Below are positions 48,427 to 55,259 of a stretch of 64,000 nt of DNA, piece after piece. Within the stretch, counting starts at the first letter, position 1. Each line of letters begins with the position of its first letter. The notes under the pieces were generated by a model. The model searched no databases and was not told the DNA's origin. It worked only from the letters and a program-made list of their open reading frames with translations. The stretch is from a bacterium (GTDB taxonomy: Bacteria; Patescibacteria; Microgenomatia; UBA1400; UBA12108). The DNA is taken from contig JAJYKS010000003.1 of the NCBI GenBank assembly GCA_021788365.1, positions 62,001 to 126,000 on the forward strand, read 5' to 3'. Both the position numbers and the translations under genes were made by a program.

Positions 48427-49734
48427 ATGGCAACAAAAAATTCTAAGGCTAGATCACAGAAAAAATCACCGACACGTGTGGCGAAGAAGGTCGCGCCTTT
48501 GCGGGCAAAAAAAGCGATTCCTAAAAGCGTGGCAAAGAAGCCTGCTAAGAAAGCAGCAAAGACTTCAAAGATTTTGTCCTCTAAAACACCCAAAATACTT
48601 CCTGCGGTGCGGCACGCTGCCACCCCAGAAATCCCTGGTCAGGCAATGTCGGACGCACGCCGAAAAAAAGTGCGGGAACTCGTTCTTCATGGTATGAGTC
48701 AGGGATATGTTACCCAAGATGATATCTTTATCCTGTTCCCCGATGCTGAAGATCACATACCCGAACTTGACGATCTTTACGACGAACTTTTGCAAAAGGA
48801 CATTGACGTATTCGAGAGTACCGCCGAGACGCCAGAGGAAGTGGAGGCACGGGCGACCAGTGACCTCGAGAAAGAGCTCGAAGTGTTGTCTACCCTCGAT
48901 TCGCGCTCTATTTCTGACCCTGTCCGTATGTATCTTCGCGAGATTGGACGTATCCCGCTCCTGACGCGCGACCAAGAGATCGAGCTTGCGCAAAAGACGG
49001 AAGCAGGAGACCAGCGGGCGAAAGACAAACTTACTTCGTCTAATCTGCGACTTGTCGTCTCTATTGCGAAGAAATACATTGGTCGTGGCATGAGCTTCCT
49101 GGATCTTATACAGGAGGGGAATAAGGGACTCATACGGGCAGTTGAGAAATACCAGTGGAAGAAGGGATTCAAGTTCTCGACGTACGCGACGTGGTGGATA
49201 CGCCAGGCTATTACCCGTGCCATTGCCGACCAGGCACGTACCATCCGCATACCCGTGCACATGGTGGAGACTATAAACAAGCTGATCCGGGTATCACGCA
49301 AGCTCATGCAGACTCTCGGTCGGGAGCCGACACCCGAAGAGATAGCAGAGAAGATGGAGATCTCTACAGACAAAGTACGAGAGATATTGAAGATTTCGCA
49401 AAAGACTACTAGTTTGGAGACCCCCATTGGTGACGACGAGGATAGCTATCTCGGCGACTTTATCGAAGACACAAAACAGGCCTCGCCGTATGAGCTTACC
49501 TCGCAGCGGCTACTTCGCGAGAATATTGAAGAAGTTCTATCCGGCCTCTCCGATCGCGAATCAAAAGTGCTCGAGATGCGGTTTGGACTGCGGGGAGCTA
49601 AGCCGATGACCCTCGAAGAAGTGGGGCGGGAGTTTGGCGTCACCCGCGAGCGTATCCGACAGATTGAAGCCAAGGCTCTACGCAAACTCAAGCATCCCAG
49701 CAAGCGACGCATGCTGCAGGACTACCTCGACTAA
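48427..49734 (+). CDS. rpoD: Primary sigma factor RpoD
   Basis: 435 residues. A Lys/Ala-rich basic N-terminal extension (1-60) replaces the acidic region 1.1 of classical RpoD. Then region 1.2 (ISDPVRMYLREIGRIPLLT), region 2 (FLDLIQEGNKGLIRAVEKY, FSTYATWWIRQAITRAIADQ), region 3 and region 4 (VTRERIRQIEAKALRKLKHP). The intact 2.4 and 4.2 regions predict standard -10/-35 recognition, matching the TATAAT-like boxes found here. ATG 48427 with GGAGG 9 nt before is chosen over 48415. Confidence 0.95.
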   Translation: MATKNSKARSQKKSPTRVAKKVAPLRAKKAIPKSVAKKPAKKAAKTSKILSSKTPKILPAVRHAATPEIPGQAMSDARRKKVRELVLHGMSQGYVTQDDIFILFPDAEDHIPELDDLYDELLQKDIDVFESTAETPEEVEARATSDLEKELEVLSTLDSRSISDPVRMYLREIGRIPLLTRDQEIELAQKTEAGDQRAKDKLTSSNLRLVVSIAKKYIGRGMSFLDLIQEGNKGLIRAVEKYQWKKGFKFSTYATWWIRQAITRAIADQARTIRIPVHMVETINKLIRVSRKLMQTLGREPTPEEIAEKMEISTDKVREILKISQKTTSLETPIGDDEDSYLGDFIEDTKQASPYELTSQRLLRENIEEVLSGLSDRESKVLEMRFGLRGAKPMTLEEVGREFGVTRERIRQIEAKALRKLKHPSKRRMLQDYLD

Positions 49735-49739
49735 GTCGA

Positions 49740-49772
49740 GAGATTCACGATTTAAGATTCAAGATTCACGAA
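49740..49772. repeat. GATTCACGATTTAAGA repeat, family E
   Basis: AGATTCACGATTTAAGATTC and a second GATTCACGA fill the gap between rpoD and the next gene. The same motif is found in frame inside cobA at 37651-37676. Confidence 0.7.
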
Positions 49773-50063
49773 TCATTTTCGGCGGGAGCGGCTGCTGCTC
49801 TTTTTTGGTGGTTCGGCGATGAGTGACAGCTTCTCTTTGGCAAATACGAAGAGGTACAGGATCTCGAGTATGCCGAGTGTGTTTATGACCAGAAGGGCGA
49901 CGAACCAATAGCGCTGATCATTTCTCGCGCTTTTCCACAGTGCTAGACCTTTCCACACAAACGTCCAGAGCAGGATGAGGATGAGCCAGCCGCCACCCAT
50001 GAAAGGTGAGCCGAGACCCCAGCCGCTGTGCATCATGTCCCAATTGTTCCAGTAGTTCATCAT
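49773..50063 (-). CDS. DUF5652-like small membrane protein
   Basis: 96 residues with two membrane helices (about 24-42 and 52-74) and the pattern GLALWKSARNDQRYWFVALL followed by VINTLGILEILYLFVF, typical of the CPR family DUF5652. N-terminal part Met/Trp/Gly-rich, C-terminus very basic (SSSRSRRK). AAAGGAG precedes the ATG. Function unknown. Confidence 0.8.
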   Translation of the reverse strand: MMNYWNNWDMMHSGWGLGSPFMGGGWLILILLWTFVWKGLALWKSARNDQRYWFVALLVINTLGILEILYLFVFAKEKLSLIAEPPKKSSSRSRRK

Positions 50064-50153
50064 AGCGTCTCCTTTTGCCTCGAGGGCAGTTCGTTTAGCG
50101 TGTTATAATTTCCAGTGTAGCACAACCGTGCTGGTTGACAATTGAATAACCGA

Positions 50154-50229
50154 TCCCCTGTAGCTCAGTCGGTAGAGCGCCTCGCTGTTAACGAGGATGT
50201 CGCAGGTTCGAGCCCTGCCGGGGGAGCCA
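50154..50229 (+). tRNA. tRNA-Asn(GUU)
   Basis: Acceptor TCCCCTG/CGGGGGA, D-arm GCTC/GAGC, anticodon stem CCTCG/CGAGG with loop CTGTTAA (anticodon GUU), T-arm GCAGG/CCTGC, discriminator G and encoded CCA at 50227-50229. It is the left boundary of the accessory island and overlaps the antisense 3' end of the serine recombinase gene. Confidence 0.95.
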
Positions 50230-51804
50230 AATTGGATTGGCTGGTCGCAAAGATGGGTTTTTGATCAATAGTTCCGTGTATTTTTGAGGTTCGAGCCGCT
50301 TCTTGTACTTTTCTTCCCATTTTTCGGGATTTTGTATAGCCAGAAAATGGTTTAACAGGTGTATCCGTATATTCTTATTGAAGTAGGTGAGGTTCGAACT
50401 GAGATCGAGTAGCAGCTTATGCTTTTCTTCTCTGGTTCCCGTCTTGAATTTGTGCTCTGCAGCGTAGGCTAGGTCAAGTGCATTTTCTATTCGCCTGCGA
50501 TTATCGTCGAGATCCTGACTTGTGTTGGTTAGCTGCTGCTCCAGGGTATGTTTTTCACTCTCTAGCTTGCGTTTCTTCTCGTTGTATACAGCTTCGTCGA
50601 TGTTATTTTCAAGACGCATATCCAAAAGGGTATTTAATTTGTTCTCTACGATTTGGAGAGCGCTTTGGCGTGAAGCCATGACGTTTTCTTGGAACAGGTG
50701 CTCGTCTTTATGAGCGTATCTAAGCCATTTTTTGGCCCATTCGACAAACTCTTGGGGTGGGCGAATGGAAAGTAATACTTCTTTGATTTGGTCATTGAGC
50801 TCAGATTCCGTTATCGGTTTTTGATTACAGCGAGGGAACCGTCTTTTCTTCGAGCAATGATAGTAAGTGTATATGGCGGTACGATTGGTTTTTTTGTAAT
50901 GCTTGGGTTTACGGCTAGCGGTAATAGAGCACCCACATTCTTCACAACGCATGAGTCCGGTTAAGTTAAACAAATGTGATCTCCTAATCGGCTTGCCGAG
51001 TTTGCCGAGCATGCGTTGAATGATGTCGAATTCGACTCTGGTAATCATTGCTTCATGTTTACCTTGAATCCAATGTCCTGATTGCGCTGGCCACTCGTAT
51101 TCTCCGTAGTAGAAGGGGTTATTGAGTATATTGTAAAAAGTAGAGCCGGAGAGTTTACCTCCTTGTTGTCCGGTGAGTTTCCATTCGTTGCGTGCCATTA
51201 GCCATACGTCGCAAGCTTGTGAACCTGCGAGAATTTCGTGGAAGCATCGTTTTACGAGCGCGAACTTGAGCGGGTCATTTTTTATGGTTTTATATCCTTT
51301 GGCAAGTTCGGGTGTGTTGATGTAGCCTAATGGAGCTACGGTAGGGTACCAGCCCATTTCGGCTTTTTGTTTCATGCCTCTTACAACATCAACTCCTTTT
51401 TTATCGTTCTCATACTTGGCTTGGATCATACAGAATGCCAGCCACATTTTGTCATTGGGGTTGTTGAGGAAAGTTTGGGAGGGGGTGATAATGCGGATCA
51501 GCAGTTTTCTATCCATGAGGTCGATAATTCGAGCGGAGTCTACCGGGTTACGGGAGAGACGATCAGCGTGCCATACCATTATGGTGTCGACCTCCCCGTT
51601 TTCTATTAGCTCCATGAGCCTGTTAAACTGCTCTCGTCGCCCGGAGATTTTGGCGGATTTAGATTCGTAGAGCTCAATTCTTTCTTTGGGGAGATCAGGT
51701 GTTCTTTCGGCTAGTTTGTTCATTTCTTCCATTTGTGCCGGAATGGAAAGCATTTGCCGATCTTCTGTTTCACTGGATTTACGTGCGTAAATTGCATATT
51801 TCAT
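50188..51804 (-). CDS. Large serine recombinase (integrase)
   Basis: 538 residues. N-terminal resolvase domain with YARKSSETEDRQMLSIPAQ (nucleophile serine about 10), GRREQFNRLM and WHADRLSRNPVDSARI; then the recombinase domain; a zinc ribbon CEECGCSI with C...C further on (about 293-325); and a C-terminal coiled coil. The last 13 or so codons (LPRQGSNLRH) are the antisense of the tRNA-Asn 3' half, so the gene reads into its own attachment site. It should integrate and excise the element. Four AGTTACT repeats lie upstream. Confidence 0.92.
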   Translation of the reverse strand: MKYAIYARKSSETEDRQMLSIPAQMEEMNKLAERTPDLPKERIELYESKSAKISGRREQFNRLMELIENGEVDTIMVWHADRLSRNPVDSARIIDLMDRKLLIRIITPSQTFLNNPNDKMWLAFCMIQAKYENDKKGVDVVRGMKQKAEMGWYPTVAPLGYINTPELAKGYKTIKNDPLKFALVKRCFHEILAGSQACDVWLMARNEWKLTGQQGGKLSGSTFYNILNNPFYYGEYEWPAQSGHWIQGKHEAMITRVEFDIIQRMLGKLGKPIRRSHLFNLTGLMRCEECGCSITASRKPKHYKKTNRTAIYTYYHCSKKRRFPRCNQKPITESELNDQIKEVLLSIRPPQEFVEWAKKWLRYAHKDEHLFQENVMASRQSALQIVENKLNTLLDMRLENNIDEAVYNEKKRKLESEKHTLEQQLTNTSQDLDDNRRRIENALDLAYAAEHKFKTGTREEKHKLLLDLSSNLTYFNKNIRIHLLNHFLAIQNPEKWEEKYKKRLEPQKYTELLIKNPSLRPANPIWLPRQGSNLRHPR

Positions 51805-51868
51805 GTTTTCCTTTCAAGGTAAATAAAAGCATTTAATGAGTTATATAGCTACCATAAAGGGAAGTAGG

Positions 51869-51910
51869 AGTTACTTTATAGTTACTTTTCCTATAGTTAC
51901 TATAGTTACT
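51869..51910. repeat. Four AGTTACT direct repeats upstream of the recombinase
   Basis: AGTTACT occurs at 51869, 51880, 51895 and 51904, the last three preceded by TAT or TT. The spacing of the first two is one helical turn. They lie 65-106 bp upstream of the recombinase ATG, a plausible operator or iteron for element control. Confidence 0.55.
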
Positions 51911-52241
51911 ATATTGGTATTTCCTCCGGATTAACTGACATGAGTGGCTCGTAGGGGAGGTCTAGCCTGCGAAACTCGTCATAGATTTTTTCTTCAATAG
52001 CTTGCCACAGTTCCTTATCTTCGAAATAAACAACTTTCATCCAATATGGACCTGTGGGAATAGACGGTGGTTCTATCTGGATTTTCTCTTGAAAACGAGG
52101 ATGTGTGAATTGAGACTTCTGTATCCGTATTCCGTGTATCCTTAATCCTCCGATAAGGATGTCGGCACGTGCTATTACGCTAGTTTTTTTGGTTACCGGT
52201 CTGACCGATATGTCTTGCAGGTCGTAAATGTTGAGTGTCAT
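51909..52241 (-). CDS. Possible SpoVG-like DNA-binding protein
   Basis: 110 residues. The run SVIARADILIGGLRIHGIRI, then PPSIPTGPYWMKVVYFEDK and LWQAIEEKIYDEFRRL resembles the beta-beta-alpha layout of SpoVG (IASITL..FVVHDIRV, then IPS and a C-terminal helix). The resemblance is weak. It lies upstream of the recombinase on the same strand and could act on the AGTTACT repeats; inference only. Confidence 0.45.
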   Translation of the reverse strand: MTLNIYDLQDISVRPVTKKTSVIARADILIGGLRIHGIRIQKSQFTHPRFQEKIQIEPPSIPTGPYWMKVVYFEDKELWQAIEEKIYDEFRRLDLPYEPLMSVNPEEIPI

Positions 52242-52262
52242 CTTTCATCTCCTTTCGTACTT

Positions 52263-52490
52263 TTAATCTTTTTCCATGAACGCGTGCAGTGCATGAGTAA
52301 GCTGTTCGGTTGTTTTGTACACACCCTCGTTTGTAAGACCGTGTTGGTAGGCAACACGCAGCTTAAATATGATTTCTGAGCTTTTTGCCGTCTGGATGAA
52401 ATGGTAAATGCGTTTGATTTTGCGGGATCTGATAGATTGGATCGTGCCGGTAGGATCAATGGCTTGAATGGCGATTTGAGGAGGTTTCAT
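52263..52490 (-). CDS. Small hypothetical protein of the island
   Basis: 75 residues, basic, MKPPQIAIQAIDPTGTIQSIRSRKIKR then a helical C-terminal part. No family recognised. Its start overlaps the stop of the next upstream gene (ATGA, 52487-52490). Confidence 0.6.
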   Translation of the reverse strand: MKPPQIAIQAIDPTGTIQSIRSRKIKRIYHFIQTAKSSEIIFKLRVAYQHGLTNEGVYKTTEQLTHALHAFMEKD

Positions 52491-52636
52491 TGTTTCAACT
52501 CCGATGGTTTGGTGACTAGCTCTACAAAGTTGAATAACTTGTTTGCGTATTCGGAAGCTTCCTCAAAGGACAATATAACCCCGTATAGTTTTTTGTAGAT
52601 GTCCTGGTATTCGATCACAGCTTCTCTAGGTAGCAT
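52487..52636 (-). CDS. Very small helical hypothetical protein
   Basis: 49 residues, MLPREAVIEYQDIYKKLYG and then SFEEASEYANKLFNFVELV, mainly helical and acidic. It fits exactly between its neighbours with a 4-bp overlap downstream, which supports a real gene despite its size. The layout resembles small helix-turn-helix-like or antitoxin-like ORFs of mobile elements; not recognised. Confidence 0.6.
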   Translation of the reverse strand: MLPREAVIEYQDIYKKLYGVILSFEEASEYANKLFNFVELVTKPSELKQ

Positions 52637-52637
52637 G

Positions 52638-52883
52638 TCATAATCCTTGGTGAAGCCTCGTTTTTAATTCGTTTATGGCGTCAATGACTGCTTTGGTGGG
52701 AAGTACAAGTTTGCCATTCCAATGCTGCTCTATAAGGTTGTTGGCTTGTAAAGGAGAGATGTCGAAGTGGAACAGGTATGTTTTGCTGTCTATTGGTTCC
52801 AGGTGGGTAAGTGTGGCGCCGGCTGCACGAAGACATGCGCTTAGGTAGAAATCGCGTGATTGAAAAGTTATTCCATTGTTCAT
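52638..52883 (-). CDS. DUF5659-like small protein
   Basis: 81 residues: ITFQSRDFYLSACLRAAGATLTH, then YLFHFDISPLQANNLIEQHWNGKLVLPTKAVIDAINELKTRL. The pattern F.s.D.yLa.fL...G..L followed by an F.F.d strand and a terminal helix matches DUF5659, seen in CPR mobile regions. Function unknown. Ends 1 bp before the upstream end of the 49-aa gene. Confidence 0.6.
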   Translation of the reverse strand: MNNGITFQSRDFYLSACLRAAGATLTHLEPIDSKTYLFHFDISPLQANNLIEQHWNGKLVLPTKAVIDAINELKTRLHQGL

Positions 52884-52958
52884 TATGCTCTCGACTTTAT
52901 GTCAAAAGCATAGGACTAAATACCACAGTAAAAGTTTAGAAAAAGTGTTGGAAACTGT

Positions 52959-53696
52959 CTATTTTAGGAGTTTTTCGATGGGCTCGTTTGACATAACGTA
53001 GGTTAGTAGGTCTTTGTGAGTGAAGAGGCTTGAAAGATAGTCATTTAGCCTTGTTACGCGGGTGTCCATGTCTTTATATGTCATTTCTTGGAACATGATG
53101 TCTTCTGGATCAAATTTGCTTCTAATCCTCTCCAAGAGCTTAATGTTTTTCCTTGCTTTGCCGGATTTTGAGTATGTTGTGACTAGATTGTAGATTTGGC
53201 GAATAGACAAATCCACCGAAAGTGTTTTCTTGTTGATTTGGATTTTGTTGACGGGAAGAGTATCGAGTTGATCTTTTAAAGCCTTGTTTTTTCTGATCAA
53301 TTCTGCCAGTTCTGTTCGTGACATTTGTTCGTTTACCGTAATGGTCACTTTTCCGTTTCCTTTCGTACTTGAGATTGGAGGTATGCATACCCGATGTTTC
53401 ACGAGCGGCAGTCCTATGAGTAGAGCAGTGATTGTTGTTGTCCAATTCCACGCGAGATTTAGTCGGCTGGTTAGTAAGATGGCGATATTGATAAGTCGCT
53501 TGTGGTCGATATTGCGAAATGCGTCGGAATCAGTTGCTATTCCATCCACGGGTATGCCGCATGCTTTTCTGGTTTTGGATATAACTATTTGGAAAGTTGG
53601 GATTTCCATGAGTAGAAAAAAATACTTTTTTTCGCCCGGTGTGAATTCAATCTCATTGGGATCTGTTGGTTTAGCAAACTTGATATTCATTTTCAT
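52959..53696 (-). CDS. Hypothetical protein of the island
   Basis: 245 residues from ATG 53696. The N-terminal half contains hydrophobic stretches (INIAILLTSRLNLAWNW and ITALLIGLPLV) and the C-terminal half is basic and helical (NKALKDQLDTL, ARKNIKLLERIRSKF). No family recognised. Divergent from the metalloprotease gene, with the structured leader between them. Confidence 0.6.
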   Translation of the reverse strand: MKMNIKFAKPTDPNEIEFTPGEKKYFFLLMEIPTFQIVISKTRKACGIPVDGIATDSDAFRNIDHKRLINIAILLTSRLNLAWNWTTTITALLIGLPLVKHRVCIPPISSTKGNGKVTITVNEQMSRTELAELIRKNKALKDQLDTLPVNKIQINKKTLSVDLSIRQIYNLVTTYSKSGKARKNIKLLERIRSKFDPEDIMFQEMTYKDMDTRVTRLNDYLSSLFTHKDLLTYVMSNEPIEKLLK

Positions 53697-53737
53697 GTAC
53701 GTACATTTTACTCTGGTTGAAGACCCATAGGCTATGC

Positions 53738-53917
53738 TACAATCGTTTTGTTCGCCTAAACCTCGAGTAATCGAGGCATGGTGAGAAATACCGCTACAGA
53801 ACGAGGGAGCTCCTCGTTTAGGTGCTGTAGCGGTCGCATCTCGAAAGGGGTGTGGGTGGCGCAAGCCACTGCCTAGCGGGGAGCTTTTTGTAGCTCCTAG
53901 CCTAGGGTTAGGAGATC
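53738..53917 (+). ncRNA. Structured RNA leader, riboswitch-like candidate
   Basis: An extended -10 (TGCTACAAT, box 53738-53743) predicts a start near 53750. The RNA can then form: a 6-bp stem with GUAA loop (53761-53776); a two-part hairpin (53791-53799 with 53825-53833, 53800-53806 with 53812-53818); a 6-bp stem with GAAA loop (53837-53852); a 5-bp stem with GCAA loop (53856-53869). Three of the loops are GNRA. At the 3' end GGAGCT/AGCTCC (53880-53885 with 53892-53897) competes with CTCCTA/TAGGAG (53894-53899 with 53909-53914), and the second helix buries the Shine-Dalgarno GGAG of the next gene. Confidence 0.65.
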
Positions 53918-54700
53918 ATGCTACTAGACCGTAAGAAGATAGGACATTATTTCGCAGAAGCAGTAAAGATACTGGTGGCTTCTGTCATTGTTATCTATTT
54001 GGTCTTTACAGCCCTCCATTCCAGTGACAAAGTTGCTGATGTCCCATCACCAGCCCCAGCTAGTAATACATGTATCCGACAATCCCCATACCCATTAAAG
54101 CCGGAGTTTGACCGTGTGCTGAGCCTACTGCTGCAGCGATATCAACAAGCTAACTCTCCCCAATATGCCACTTTCTCTATAATGCGAAATTGTCTTGACG
54201 TGCAGTTTGCTGACCTTGGTAATCAAGGAGCCGAGGGAGTATTCTATTTTGATCAAAAACTGTCTAATCCTCAACGTCTATTGATTGAGGTTGATTCCAA
54301 ATACTCGTCCACCGATGATCTTACGACGGCTTTTCTATTGTCACACGAGATGGCTCATGCCAGGCAATATGTCGAAAGTACAAGTAGTAATAAGCAGTGG
54401 GGCTGTGTTGATGCTGAGGTGGATGCGTTCTATTCCCAACTTCTGTTTGGTGCCATGCTTAACAAAGAGGAAAGTAGTTCAATTGTTTCGAGGCTAGAGC
54501 GAGGATCCAACAACAGCCAACTGAAAGAATATGAGCATCTATTGGACGTCAGCTACACGGCGATCGGTGAGTGTCGAAGTGGCAATAGCGCTCAAGGCAA
54601 GGTTGATACAGTTTGTTACAAAGACAAATTGTACAAAGCAATGCGTGCCGAAATTGTCTCAAATCCGTTTTACCAAGAAGAATGCAAAGGGGACCTGTGA
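53918..54700 (+). CDS. Membrane-anchored zinc metallopeptidase-like protein
   Basis: 260 residues. N-terminal membrane helix (about 14-32), a Ser/Pro/Ala linker, then an extracytoplasmic domain with HEMAHARQY (about 145-153), the HExxH zincin motif; the Glu in VDAEVDAFYSQ (about 167) is a candidate third ligand. Several cysteines (CIRQ, NCLDV, WGCVD, GECR, VCYK, EECK) may form disulfides. Possible cell-surface peptidase of the island. GGAG just before the ATG is inside a sequestering helix of the leader RNA. No closer family is recognised. Confidence 0.7.
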   Translation: MLLDRKKIGHYFAEAVKILVASVIVIYLVFTALHSSDKVADVPSPAPASNTCIRQSPYPLKPEFDRVLSLLLQRYQQANSPQYATFSIMRNCLDVQFADLGNQGAEGVFYFDQKLSNPQRLLIEVDSKYSSTDDLTTAFLLSHEMAHARQYVESTSSNKQWGCVDAEVDAFYSQLLFGAMLNKEESSSIVSRLERGSNNSQLKEYEHLLDVSYTAIGECRSGNSAQGKVDTVCYKDKLYKAMRAEIVSNPFYQEECKGDL

Positions 54701-54876
54701 TCTACTACATAATCTTCATACCCATGGTACTTGGGATCGCTTATTATCTTTGGTCGGCTAAATATCCGGAACTTGGAGAGAAACTCGAAGAGAGACTTGA
54801 ACCAGTGGTACAGTTCTGCGGATACTGTCTGGGGATCGGAATTATCCTTGTTCTTTTATGGGGAATGTTTTCGTAA
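54697..54876 (+). CDS. Small two-helix membrane protein
   Basis: 59 residues from GTG 54697, overlapping the metallopeptidase stop (GTGA). IIFIPMVLGIAYYLW and CGYCLGIGIILVLLWGMF are two membrane helices joined by an amphipathic, acidic loop (PELGEKLEERLEPVV). Probably a partner of the upstream protein. Not recognised. Confidence 0.6.
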   Translation: MIYYIIFIPMVLGIAYYLWSAKYPELGEKLEERLEPVVQFCGYCLGIGIILVLLWGMFS

Positions 54877-55259
54877 GGAGATTGGCATCAGTCTTCATAT
54901 ACTAGGGATATAGGAGGCATGGTTTAGTGCATTTTGTTGCTCACGGGGCCACCTGAGGGTGTAACGCCTCGTAAGGATTTTTTGGTGCGGACATTGTCTT
55001 ATCGACAAAACATTGCCCCAAGAGCCTTTAAGCGGCCAAACACATAAATTTGCCTTTTATGTGTGTGTTTCCTCTGAAAACCTTTAGTATCCTTAAGTTT
55101 GTCCAGAAAACATGGAATACTTTTGAATCGTTGATCTTGGCAGAACGTATATTTTTAGTTAGCGACTTGAGTAATAGTTGTAGTTATTTGTAGTTATATT
55201 TCTGGTTACCTTGAGCATCCTTGAGTTATTTAGTCTATGATACCCTCAATAGTTGATGG
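54877..55259. other. Intergenic region between the convergent small membrane gene and gajB
   Basis: No convincing gene. It holds an AT-rich hairpin (ACACATAAA with TTTATGTGT, 55039-55067), several TAGTT motifs at 55156-55195 (TAGTTGTAGTTATTTGTAGT) reminiscent of the AGTTACT series, and a short GC-richer block with CTCACGGGGCCACCTGAGGG. The hairpin is a candidate bidirectional terminator. Confidence 0.4.

Noticed and set aside
53756..53917. Retron msr-msd or group II intron RNA
   Set aside because: No reverse transcriptase gene is present in the window and no intron domain V is visible; the switching helix at the start codon fits a regulatory leader better.
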